From: Dehalococcoidia bacterium | Lineage (GTDB): Bacteria; Chloroflexota; Dehalococcoidia; Tepidiformales; Tepidiformaceae | Length of the DNA: 64,000 nucleotides | Direction: 5' to 3' | NCBI GenBank assembly: GCA_020853755.1 | Contig: JADYYG010000014.1 | Location: 62,001-126,000, forward strand | Shown here: positions 49,382 to 56,861 of the stretch, piece by piece | How the letters are laid out: every line of letters starts with the position of its first letter | How positions within the stretch are numbered: the first letter of the stretch is position 1 | Notes under the pieces: generated by a model | Database searches by the model: none | The model's input: only the letters and a program-made list of their open reading frames with translations | What the model was told of the DNA's origin: nothing | Made by a program: the position numbers and the translations under genes

Positions 49382-49603
49382 ATGCCAATCACCATCGCCG
49401 GTGACCCCGAAGAGCCGGACGACTACCGGAACGACGCGCCCGGGCCGGATGAGCGTGACCTCGACCTGATGGATGGGTCGTGGGAGCAGGAGTACTACTC
49501 GGGGCGAATGAAAGCGCGGAACTGGAACGCGATTGGCGTTGGTATTGCCATCCTCGTTATCGCCGGGCTTGTCGTGCCGATGATCCTCGCGGCGGTGAAC
49601 TGA
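49382..49603 (+). CDS. Small single-span membrane protein
   Basis: 73 residues: acidic N-terminus (EEPDDYRNDAPGPDERD), a tryptophan-containing amphipathic stretch, then one hydrophobic helix at 49-71 (AIGVGIAILVIAGLVVPMIL). Probably anchored with an acidic cytoplasmic tail. No known family. Its TGA overlaps the next ATG. Confidence 0.55.
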   Translation: MPITIAGDPEEPDDYRNDAPGPDERDLDLMDGSWEQEYYSGRMKARNWNAIGVGIAILVIAGLVVPMILAAVN

Positions 49604-50199
49604 TGGAGCCGCTCACCGGGAAAGTGGTTGCGATGGTCTGCCGCGGCAGCGAGGCCGACCGGGCCATCGCCGTCGCCCTCGCCGAGGCCGGCGCGGACAT
49701 CGCCCTTGGCACGGTGAGCCGCAAAAAGGACGAAGAGTTCGCCACCGCCTCCATCGCCAACGAGATCTGGGCCATCGGCCGCGAGCAGTTCAACACCGTC
49801 CTCGAGGCCGCCGACCCCGCGGCTGCCGCCGCCTTCGCCGGGGAGACCTGTGACCGCCTTGGCCGCTGCGACGCCGTGGTCATCGCGCCCGGTGCGGCGC
49901 GGCGCATCGACTGGGACCAGCTCTCGCGGGACGAATGGGAGCCGCTGCTGGCGGAAGGCCTCACGGCGCCGGTCATCGTCGCGCAGGCGTTCGCGCGCGT
50001 CCTCGAACGTGCCGGGGGCGGGATCGTCGCCCTCATCGATGACGATCCGGGGCCGTTGAATCTCCCCGGCGCGGTGGTCAACGAAGCAACCCGCGCCTTC
50101 GCGGCGCAACTCGGGCTCGCCTGGCAGAGCCGGCCGTTGCGGGCCCTCTTCGCCAGCCGTGAAGCAGCAGCCCGGCAACTCATCGACGTTCTCAAGTAA
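49603..50199 (+). CDS. Degenerate SDR-fold protein
   Basis: 198 residues, shorter than a full SDR (about 250). The Rossmann start VVAMVCRGSEADRAIAVALA has lost the TGxxxGxG spacing, and the Y-x3-K site is absent: the equivalent segment reads AVVNEATRAFAAQLG. It probably binds no cofactor normally or acts as a regulatory or structural partner. It is the last of a coupled run of four genes. Confidence 0.6.
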   Translation: MEPLTGKVVAMVCRGSEADRAIAVALAEAGADIALGTVSRKKDEEFATASIANEIWAIGREQFNTVLEAADPAAAAAFAGETCDRLGRCDAVVIAPGAARRIDWDQLSRDEWEPLLAEGLTAPVIVAQAFARVLERAGGGIVALIDDDPGPLNLPGAVVNEATRAFAAQLGLAWQSRPLRALFASREAAARQLIDVLK

Positions 50200-50336
50200 C
50201 TCCCTCGAACCCCTACGCTGGCGCGGCCGTGCCGCTGCGCGTCCCGGCTGGCGAAGCAGGGCGTTGCCGTGTTTCTCCCCTCTCAGGAGTTACTCACAGA
50301 GTTTCAAGACGAGAATTAATTTTCTTAAGGTATGTA

Positions 50337-50365
50337 TTGACTTTTCTCAAGAAGTACCCGATGAT
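50337..50365 (+). promoter_or_regulatory. Promoter-like TTGACT-17-GATGAT in an AT-rich stretch
   Basis: The 50290-50350 stretch is AT-rich for this genome. TTGACT is followed after 17 bases by GATGAT, a weak -10. It would give a leader of about 45 bases with two AAGGA sites before the small protein ATG at 50417. Confidence 0.35.
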
Positions 50366-50416
50366 GGCTGTGCGAGGGCCGGGATGCCCCCGCGAAACCA
50401 AGGAGAAGGAACTGAA

Positions 50417-50644
50417 ATGGACCTCAACACCCACTTCCTCGCCAGCTACAGCGAGCACTTCGTCGAGTCTCGCCGTGAGTCGGCCCGCAACGTGCGCTTC
50501 GGGAACGGTTCGCGCGTCACCGCTATGATCGCCACGCTGGCAGCGGGCGTCCGCCGTGCCGCCGCGAACATCGAAGGATGGGCCCGCGGCACGGCGCGAG
50601 AGATCGCCGACTACCGCCTGCCCGGCGTCAAGACCGCTCGCTAG
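50417..50644 (+). CDS. Hypothetical small basic protein (75 aa)
   Basis: Begins MDLNTHFLASYSEHFVESRR. Two amphipathic helical segments (HFVESRRESARNVRF and VTAMIATLAAGVRRAAANIE) and a basic tail. AAGGA six bases upstream. It lies 21 bases before the DUF2089 gene, so it is probably the first gene of that operon. No family is recognised. Confidence 0.5.
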   Translation: MDLNTHFLASYSEHFVESRRESARNVRFGNGSRVTAMIATLAAGVRRAAANIEGWARGTAREIADYRLPGVKTAR

Positions 50645-50665
50645 CGAGCCGTGGAGGAGAACGCG

Positions 50666-51049
50666 ATGGCACGCTTCGTTGGTGCATGCCCCAGCTGCGA
50701 TAGCGCAATGGTTGTCCGCCGGCTGGAATGCCCGAACTGCGGCGTGGCCGTCGAGGGCCGCTTCGATGGCGGTCCGCTTGCCCGCCTCAGCCGCGACCAA
50801 CTCGCCTTCGTCGAAACCTTCCTGAGGGCGCGCGGCAAGATCAAAGACGTTGAAGAAGAACTGGGCATTTCTTACCCCACCGTCGTCGGCCGCCTGAACG
50901 ACGTCCTCGTGGCGATGGGCTTCGAAGCGGGTGAAGACCCGCGGGATGCGGAGCGGCGCCAGCGCATCCTCGATGAACTTTCGGCAGGCCGACTCAGCGC
51001 CGCCGAAGCCGCCGAACAACTCCGTTCCCTGGCCAGTCGCGATGGCTGA
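50666..51049 (+). CDS. DUF2089-type zinc-ribbon/HTH protein
   Basis: 127 residues. Zinc ribbon C8-x2-C11 and C22-x2-C25, then LSRDQLAFVETFLRARGKIK and DVEEELGISYPTVVGRLNDV, a helix-turn-helix, and a C-terminal RILDELSAGRLSAAEAAEQL helix pair. This matches DUF2089, a putative regulator that often precedes DUF4097/YvlB genes. GGAGGA is seven or eight bases upstream. It overlaps the next gene by eight bases. Confidence 0.8.
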   Translation: MARFVGACPSCDSAMVVRRLECPNCGVAVEGRFDGGPLARLSRDQLAFVETFLRARGKIKDVEEELGISYPTVVGRLNDVLVAMGFEAGEDPRDAERRQRILDELSAGRLSAAEAAEQLRSLASRDG

Positions 51050-52232
51050 CACACACGACGAAATCGAACGCGCGCTGGAAGAGGCGCGCCGCGCCCGCGA
51101 AGATGCCGACCGCCTCCGCCGCGAAGCGAAAATCGAGGCTGACCGGCTGAAGGATGAAGCCCGCCGCGCCCGCGATGAAGCCCGCCGCCTGCGGGACCAG
51201 GCCCGTAGTGAGCACAAGTCGCCGCGCGGGGCCAGCGCCGGGTTCGCCCCACCGGGCGCTGCCGGCCCCCACGGCCCCCGCACGCGCAGCGAGCAGGATG
51301 ACTCGGCCACCGCAGTCACGGCTCAGCAGGACGTCTCGTTCGCCGGGATCAAGCGCGTCCAGATCGACCAGACCGCAGGCAAACTGACCGTCCGGCCCTG
51401 CAAGGAGGGCGAATCCCCGGGCGTCCTCTCCTCCAGCAACAAGGCCGCCCCGGAGATCACCGTCACCCGCGACGGCGACCAGTTGCACATCGAGGTCAAA
51501 CTCACGAAGGGCTGGATCTTCCGCCGCCGCCAGGGTGCGACCACCCTCATCCGCATCGGCGCCGAGCCGCTCGACCAGGTGAAAATCGATAACGGCTACG
51601 GAGACACCGAAGTGCACGGCGTCACGGCCGGCGATATCCGCGTGAACATCGGCGCCGGTTCGTTCCAGGGCATCCTCAACCGGGGCATGCTCGATGTGAA
51701 CGTCGGCGCCGGGAAGCTTGCCGTGCTCTCGCACAGCGGCCTCGCCCGCTGCGATAGCGGCACCGGCGACGTGCTCCTGGACATCGCCGAGGTCGCCGAA
51801 GGCGAATACAAGGTCGACGTTGGACTGGGCCGCGCCGAGGTGCGCCTGCCCACCGGCGCCCAGGTGTTCATCAAGCTCTCGAGCGGCATCGGCAAGTCGC
51901 GCCTCGACTTCCCGAGCGCGCCGGAGTCGGCGCCCACGAGGCTGCGCCTCAATTCGGGCATCGGCGAATGCGTCGTGAAACCGCGGGACCCCAGCGCGGC
52001 GGCCCAGGCCACGGCCGGCGCTTCGACCGTGAACCCCGCGGGCCAGCAACGCCCCCAGCGCACGAGCCGGGCAGCGCGCGCTTCTAGCCGCCGCGAAGCC
52101 GAGGAGATGCGCGTCCTCCAGATGCTCGAACAGGGCAAGATTACTCCGCAGGACGCCGCCGACCTCATTGCCGCGCTCCAGGGTTCGAGCCAGCCCCAGT
52201 TCGACGACGAAGAGCCGACGCTGTTTAGCTGA
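51042..52232 (+). CDS. DUF4097-family beta-helix protein with coiled-coil N-terminus
   Basis: 396 residues. Residues 1-60 are a highly charged coiled coil (RRAREDADRLRREAKIEADR). Residues about 110-320 are the DUF4097 adhesin-like beta-repeat domain, with NGYGDTEVHGVTAGDIRVNI and the repeated GxG-type turns of a right-handed beta structure. The C-terminus (370-385, LQMLEQGKITPQDAADLIAA) is the YvlB-type SHOCT-like motif, similar to the tail of the preceding DUF2089 protein. No signal peptide, so probably cytoplasmic. The role is unknown; YvlB-type proteins relate to envelope stress in Bacillus. Confidence 0.75.
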   Translation: MADTHDEIERALEEARRAREDADRLRREAKIEADRLKDEARRARDEARRLRDQARSEHKSPRGASAGFAPPGAAGPHGPRTRSEQDDSATAVTAQQDVSFAGIKRVQIDQTAGKLTVRPCKEGESPGVLSSSNKAAPEITVTRDGDQLHIEVKLTKGWIFRRRQGATTLIRIGAEPLDQVKIDNGYGDTEVHGVTAGDIRVNIGAGSFQGILNRGMLDVNVGAGKLAVLSHSGLARCDSGTGDVLLDIAEVAEGEYKVDVGLGRAEVRLPTGAQVFIKLSSGIGKSRLDFPSAPESAPTRLRLNSGIGECVVKPRDPSAAAQATAGASTVNPAGQQRPQRTSRAARASSRREAEEMRVLQMLEQGKITPQDAADLIAALQGSSQPQFDDEEPTLFS

Positions 52233-52255
52233 ACGCCCGGGTCTTCCGGTTCTGC

Positions 52256-53608
52256 CTACTGGAGATGGCTGACGAACAGCGTGCCGAGTCCCAGCAGGCA
52301 CGCGAACCCAAACATATCGGTGAACGTGGTCAGCCAGATCGAACTGGCCAGCGCCGGGTCTGCGCCAAGCTTCTTGAGGCCCAGCGGGATGGTCGCGCCG
52401 ACCGCGCCAGCGACGAGCAGATTCAGCATGAGAGCGACGAACGTGACCGCGCCCAGCCACGGGTTCAGCGAGAGACCCACCGCGAGCGTCGCGGTCAGGA
52501 GGCCCGCGCCGATGCCGTGCACGAAGCCGAACATCGCCTCCTTGCGCAGGATGGTCCAGATGTCGGAATACTTGACCTCGCCGAGTGCCAGTCCGCGTAC
52601 CACCAGCGTGGCCACCTGCGTGCCGGTGTTCCCGGCGTGCCCGGCGATGATCGGCATGAAAATCGCCAGGGCCGAGGCCTTCGCGATCGTGTCTTCGAAC
52701 GGCGCGACCACCAGGGCCGCGAGGAACGCCGTCATCAGGTTCACCAGCAGCCACGGCATGCGCCGCTTGATCGACCGCCGCACCGGCGCCAGCACCTTTT
52801 CTTCGTCGTCGAGGCCGACCATGCGGTACATGTCCTCGGTCGCCTCTTCCTGGAGGACGTCGATAAGGTCGTCGGCCGACATAATGCCTTCGAGCCGGCC
52901 TTCATCATCGACCACGGGCACTGCGAGCAGGTTGTAGCGCTGCAGCATGCGCGCGGCTTCTTCCTGGTCGGTCCCGGTGGTAACGGCGTGGACGTCGCGC
53001 TGGGTAATCTCGCCCAACGTCGTGCGCGGCGCCGAAACGAGCAGGTCGCGGATCGAGACCACTCCCTGGAGGCGCTTCTCCGAATCCACCACATAGAGGT
53101 AGTAGGCCTTCTCGGTCGGCGGTCGAAGCACCCGCAGGTAGTCGATCGCCTGGGCGACGGTGATCGATTCGTTGAGCGAGATGAACCCGCGGCTCATCAG
53201 ACCGCCGGCTGATTCGTCGCCGTACTGGAGGAGTTCGGCCACTTCCTCGCCGCGGTCGAGCGCGGCCAGCGTCTCCTCGCGGTCGTCCGGGTGCAGCTGC
53301 TGGATGACGTCGGCGACGACGTCGTCTTCGACCTCTTCGAGGACGGCGGGCAGGTCTTCGACCCCGACCCCTCGGATGAGGTCGCGCATCTCGTCGTCTT
53401 CGGCGTACTCGAAGAGCTGGCCGACGACATCGGTAGGCAGGTGGGAGAGGAGTTGACGGCGGTCGTCTTCGCTCAGGGCGAGGACGAGCTCGGCGAGGTC
53501 AGCGGGATGGAGGGAAGTTACGAGCGCGACAAGTTTCGCCCACTCGCCAGTCGCGGCAAGTGAACGTGCATCTTCGAGGACCTCGCGGGCAGCGACGTCT
53601 TCGGGCAC
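52256..53608 (-). CDS. mgtE: Magnesium transporter MgtE
   Basis: 450 residues with the full MgtE plan: N-terminal helical superhelix (LHPADLAELVLALSEDDRRQ), two CBS domains (about 140-260, with VVDEGRLEGIM-like turns), a plug helix, and five C-terminal membrane spans containing FMPIIAGHAGNTGTQ, the conserved pore motif. Magnesium binding between N and CBS domains closes the pore. The GTG start has no strong ribosome-binding site. No M-box-like leader is recognisable upstream. Confidence 0.94.
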   Translation of the reverse strand: MPEDVAAREVLEDARSLAATGEWAKLVALVTSLHPADLAELVLALSEDDRRQLLSHLPTDVVGQLFEYAEDDEMRDLIRGVGVEDLPAVLEEVEDDVVADVIQQLHPDDREETLAALDRGEEVAELLQYGDESAGGLMSRGFISLNESITVAQAIDYLRVLRPPTEKAYYLYVVDSEKRLQGVVSIRDLLVSAPRTTLGEITQRDVHAVTTGTDQEEAARMLQRYNLLAVPVVDDEGRLEGIMSADDLIDVLQEEATEDMYRMVGLDDEEKVLAPVRRSIKRRMPWLLVNLMTAFLAALVVAPFEDTIAKASALAIFMPIIAGHAGNTGTQVATLVVRGLALGEVKYSDIWTILRKEAMFGFVHGIGAGLLTATLAVGLSLNPWLGAVTFVALMLNLLVAGAVGATIPLGLKKLGADPALASSIWLTTFTDMFGFACLLGLGTLFVSHLQ

Positions 53609-53735
53609 GGCTTTGTCCCTCGTTTGTCAGGTTCCAGGCACGCTGATGTGCGCACGAACCGGAACGTACGTCCGGCTGTAGGAAGGGTCAATCCCGGCTG
53701 TTAACGATTGGAATACAGGAAAAACCCAAAGAAAT

Positions 53736-53765
53736 GTGCAAATGCTTGTGCATATGATCTATACT
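53736..53765 (+). promoter_or_regulatory. Promoter with GTGCA direct repeat
   Basis: TATACT (53760-53765) is preceded by GTGCA at 53736-53740 and 53747-53751, exactly 11 bases apart (one helical turn), in an AT-rich stretch where -35 contacts would be. It could be an activator site for the secreted-protein operon. Confidence 0.4.
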
Positions 53766-53803
53766 GCGCGCGGCCCGTGGCTCACGGGCGTGGAGGTGCG
53801 CGG

Positions 53804-54853
53804 ATGAGAAGCAAGCGATTCTTCGCCGCAATTGCGGCCAGCCTGGGCGTCATCGCCCTGATCCCGGTTGCCAGCGCCCTGGGCGACGGCCCCGGAGACA
53901 GCGGCCGGAACATCGAGGCGGCCACCGCCCTCGGCACTGGCTTCACCTACCAGGGACGCCTCACCGACGCCGGCAGCCCGGCTAACGGCAGCTACGACCT
54001 GCGCTTCATCCTTTATGACGCAGAGACTGCCGGCGCCGCGGTGGGCAGTACGGTCACCAAGGAAGACGTTGCCGTCGCTGGCGGCCTCTTCTCGGTCGAC
54101 CTCGACTTCGGTGCTTCGGCCTTCAACGGCGATGCGCGCTGGGTCGAAATCGCGGTGCGCGCGGGCAACAGCACCGGCACATTCACGGTGCTTTCGCCGC
54201 GCCAGCCGATTAGCCCGTCGCCGTATGCGCTGTTCGCCCGCGCGGCAGGCAGCCTCGCCGTCCCGTTTGCAGCCAACGGAACTCTGGCCGGGGCCCCGGC
54301 CAGCACGACTGGCCTCTTCACGGTCACCCAGACCGGTACGGGCATCGGCATCTCTGGTGTCCGCACCTCCACCGACGCGAGCGAGTATCCGGCTGTCCTC
54401 GGTTCGAATAGCGGCGGCGGCGCAGGCGTCCAGGGCGAATCCACCTACGTTGACGGGGTCGCCGTGCGTGGCTTCGCTATTGGCGCGAACGGCACCGGCG
54501 GCAGCTTCTCCGGCCCGACCGCGCTCGAACTCGACGGCGCCATCAAGGTCTCGGGGAGTTCACCGGCGGCCTTCGTGCTCACGGTGGATACGGCCGGCCC
54601 GGACGCGAACACCTGCCCGGGTGACGGCGGCGTCCACCTGCCGGATGCTGCGGCGTACCTCACGGTCACGGACCCCAACGCCATCGTCCTGATCACCCCG
54701 GTCAATACGATCAAGCCGGTGGCGCTCACCTGGTATGGCGCAGTCGCGCCGGCGTGGTGCCCAGGTATCACCAACCGCTGGGTCATCTTCACCACTGACG
54801 GGACCGCCCTTTCGGCTGGCAATAAGTTCAACGTCCTGGTTATCAACCAATGA
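53804..54853 (+). CDS. Secreted protein with N-terminal beta-sandwich domain
   Basis: 349 residues with a clear signal peptide (basic SKRFF, hydrophobic core, cleavage after ASA). Residues 42-145 match a domain common in secreted Chloroflexota and planctomycete proteins: FTYQGRLTDAGSPANGSYDL, VEIAVRAG and ISPSPYALFARAA. The rest is a Gly/Ser/Thr-rich beta-repeat region and a C-terminal cysteine pair. Likely cell-surface or matrix protein. GGAGG at 53792-53796 sets the start. It overlaps the next gene by ATGA. Confidence 0.7.
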   Translation: MRSKRFFAAIAASLGVIALIPVASALGDGPGDSGRNIEAATALGTGFTYQGRLTDAGSPANGSYDLRFILYDAETAGAAVGSTVTKEDVAVAGGLFSVDLDFGASAFNGDARWVEIAVRAGNSTGTFTVLSPRQPISPSPYALFARAAGSLAVPFAANGTLAGAPASTTGLFTVTQTGTGIGISGVRTSTDASEYPAVLGSNSGGGAGVQGESTYVDGVAVRGFAIGANGTGGSFSGPTALELDGAIKVSGSSPAAFVLTVDTAGPDANTCPGDGGVHLPDAAAYLTVTDPNAIVLITPVNTIKPVALTWYGAVAPAWCPGITNRWVIFTTDGTALSAGNKFNVLVINQ

Positions 54854-55140
54854 CACGCAAACGCCTGGCCCTGCTTGCTGCGGGCGGCCTGGGCGCGCTC
54901 ACCCTCGGCGCTTCGGCCCTGGCCCAATCGGCGAGCGGCAACTATGACCTCTCCTGGCGGGCGCTTGTCGGCGGCGGCAAGAGTGACGGCGGCGGCTACG
55001 TCGTCCAATCTGCCGTCGGCCAAAGCCTGGCCAAGTCATCCAGCGGCGGCTCCTACGTGGTCAGCAGCGGGTACTTCGCGGGCGGCCAGGACAAGTACAA
55101 GCGGTTCCTGCCGCACCTCGCAAAGGACGGTTCGAACTAG
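54850..55140 (+). CDS. Small secreted protein (96 aa)
   Basis: Signal peptide of about 25 residues (ALLAAGGLGALTLGASALAQ), then a Gly/Ser-rich beta module (DLSWRALVGGGKSDGGGYVV, SAVGQSLAKSSSGGSYVVSS) ending GYFAGG and KRFLPHLAK. This GYF/W-GG ending is known from secreted proteins of the phylum. Translational coupling to the preceding secreted protein suggests they act together at the surface. No enzymatic motif. Confidence 0.65.
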   Translation: MTRKRLALLAAGGLGALTLGASALAQSASGNYDLSWRALVGGGKSDGGGYVVQSAVGQSLAKSSSGGSYVVSSGYFAGGQDKYKRFLPHLAKDGSN

Positions 55141-55166
55141 GCCGCCACTTCCAGCCGAACGGACGA

Positions 55167-55195
55167 AACAGCCGCCTGTGGGAGAGGCGGCTGTT
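55167..55195 (+). terminator. 10-bp terminator hairpin
   Basis: AACAGCCGCC and GGCGGCTGTT pair perfectly around a nine-base loop, 27 bases after the small secreted protein stop, followed by CCGTCT. Weak T content. Confidence 0.6.
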
Positions 55196-55291
55196 CCGTC
55201 TCCGGCCCCGGCGCTGTGCCTGATTTGTCCCGCGGGGCCGCGGATGCCACGATGCGCGGGCATTCACCCTGAGCTGGAGGCCCCGCGTTTC

Positions 55292-55711
55292 ATGAAAGTC
55301 CCGATCGAGGAAGGCTACTTCCGCATCCCGGAGGGCCCAGACGAATCGCCGGTGCTCCTCGGCTCCTACAGCCCCTCGGCGAAGACCTACTTCTGGCCCC
55401 GCCGCAAGCGCTGCCCCATCACCCTGGACGCGGTCGAAGACTGCGAGCTCTCGAACGAGGGCATCATCTACTCGTGGACCTTTGTCCTGCTCCCCTGGCT
55501 GGGGAGTATGGAAGCGGACAAGAGCGGCGGATTCGGCGCAGCCCAGGTCGACTTGCCGGAAGGTGTCCGCATCCAGGCCCCGCTCGAAGGCAAGATGGGC
55601 GACTGGGAGATCGGCCAGCGCGTCCGCCTCGTCACCCGCACCGTCGACCGCGCCGAGAACGGCGACGAACTTTGCACCATCGCCTTCCGCCTGCTGGAGG
55701 CCGCGTCATGA
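55292..55711 (+). CDS. DUF35 OB-fold protein (acyl-CoA-associated)
   Basis: 139 residues. The DUF35 plan is recognisable: an N-terminal rubredoxin-like region (FWPRRKRCPITLDAVEDCEL, only two cysteines instead of the usual four, so zinc may be lost) and a C-terminal OB fold (IIYSWTFV ... AAQVDLPEGVRIQAPLEG ... DWEIGQRVRLVTRTV). DUF35 proteins partner thiolase-like or acyl-CoA-dependent enzymes. ATGA overlap with the thiolase-like gene supports a complex. Confidence 0.75.
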   Translation: MKVPIEEGYFRIPEGPDESPVLLGSYSPSAKTYFWPRRKRCPITLDAVEDCELSNEGIIYSWTFVLLPWLGSMEADKSGGFGAAQVDLPEGVRIQAPLEGKMGDWEIGQRVRLVTRTVDRAENGDELCTIAFRLLEAAS

Positions 55712-56859
55712 CCATGGAACGGGACGTGTACGTCATCGGCGTGGGTATCCACCGGTTCGGCAAGCACGATGTCAGCCGCCGCGACATGCACTACGTCGCC
55801 GGGATTACGGCGCTCGAAGACGCCGGGCTGTCGTTCAAGGACGTCGGTGCGCTCTACACGGGCTTCATCGGTGGCGCGATGCTCGACGGCGTCACCTACG
55901 CGAAAGACCTCGGCCTCACCGGCCTGCCCGTCGTTCACATCGAAAACGCCTCGGCCACCGGCTCGTCCGCCTTCCGCGAAGCGGTGATGAGCGTCGCCGG
56001 CGGCTCTACCGAGGTGGCGATGGCCATCGGGTTCGACGGCCGCCTCGGGAACGTGGCCCAGGCCGTTGGCCCCCGCCGCCCGTCGATGGATACGAACCTG
56101 CTGCCCGCTGCCTTCTTCGCCTTCTGGGCCGTCCGCCGCATGCACGACAACGGCACCACCGTCGAGACCTACGCGAAGATCGCGGCGAAGAACTGGAACC
56201 ACGCCCGCTTCAACAAGTACGCGGAGCGCCAGGCGGAACAGGAGATCACGCCGGAAGTCGTCCTCGCTGCGCCGCTGGTGGCCTATCCCCATACGGCGAT
56301 GATGGCCTGCGGCGCGGGTGCAGGAGCCGCCGCCGCGATCGTCGCCACCCGCCAGGTCGCCGAACGCCTTGCGAACGGCCGCCCGCTCGTGCGTGTCGCC
56401 GCCTCCCAGATGCAGTCCGAGCGGTACCAGCCCGGCCACGTCTTCCTCGGCGCAATCGTCGGCCCCTCCGAGTCGACGCGTATCACGGCGAACCTCGCCT
56501 ACGAAGAGGCGGGCCTCGGCCCCGAAGACCTCGACCTCGTCCACGTGCACGATGCCTTTCCGATCGAAGAGTTGATGTACTACGAACTCCTTGGCATCTG
56601 CCCCGAGGGCGAAGGCGACCGCCTCGTGGCCGAAGGCGCCACGACGATCGGCGGCCGCATCCCGTTCTCCACCGATGGTGGACTCATTGGCCGCGGCCAC
56701 CCGGGCGGCCCGACCGGCCTCGCTCAGATCTGGGACGTCACCCAGCAGTTGCGTGGCGAATCGGGCGTCCGCCAGGTCGAAGGCGCGCAGGTCGGTCTCG
56801 CCCACATGATGGGCGCTGGCTCCGTCTGCGTGGTTCACATCCTCCAGCGGGAATCGTAG
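55708..56859 (+). CDS. Thiolase-like/lipid-transfer (Ltp2/SCP-x type) protein
   Basis: 383 residues with the thiolase fold: IGVGIHRFGKH, IENASATGSSAF, HDAFPIEELMYYELLG and GRGHPGGPTGLAQ. The nucleophilic cysteine of true thiolases (N-A-C-A-S-G) is a serine here (Ser82), so Claisen thiolysis is unlikely. Cysteine-less members such as Ltp2 act with DUF35 partners as aldolases in steroid side-chain breakdown. Coupled DUF35 and an adjacent acyl-CoA-dehydrogenase-like gene fit such a role; the substrate is inferred only. Confidence 0.8.
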   Translation: MTMERDVYVIGVGIHRFGKHDVSRRDMHYVAGITALEDAGLSFKDVGALYTGFIGGAMLDGVTYAKDLGLTGLPVVHIENASATGSSAFREAVMSVAGGSTEVAMAIGFDGRLGNVAQAVGPRRPSMDTNLLPAAFFAFWAVRRMHDNGTTVETYAKIAAKNWNHARFNKYAERQAEQEITPEVVLAAPLVAYPHTAMMACGAGAGAAAAIVATRQVAERLANGRPLVRVAASQMQSERYQPGHVFLGAIVGPSESTRITANLAYEEAGLGPEDLDLVHVHDAFPIEELMYYELLGICPEGEGDRLVAEGATTIGGRIPFSTDGGLIGRGHPGGPTGLAQIWDVTQQLRGESGVRQVEGAQVGLAHMMGAGSVCVVHILQRES

Positions 56860-56861
56860 GG

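Noticed and set aside
53609..53803. Magnesium riboswitch (M-box) before mgtE
   Set aside because: The upstream sequence is too short and shows none of the conserved M-box helices that can be recognised by eye.
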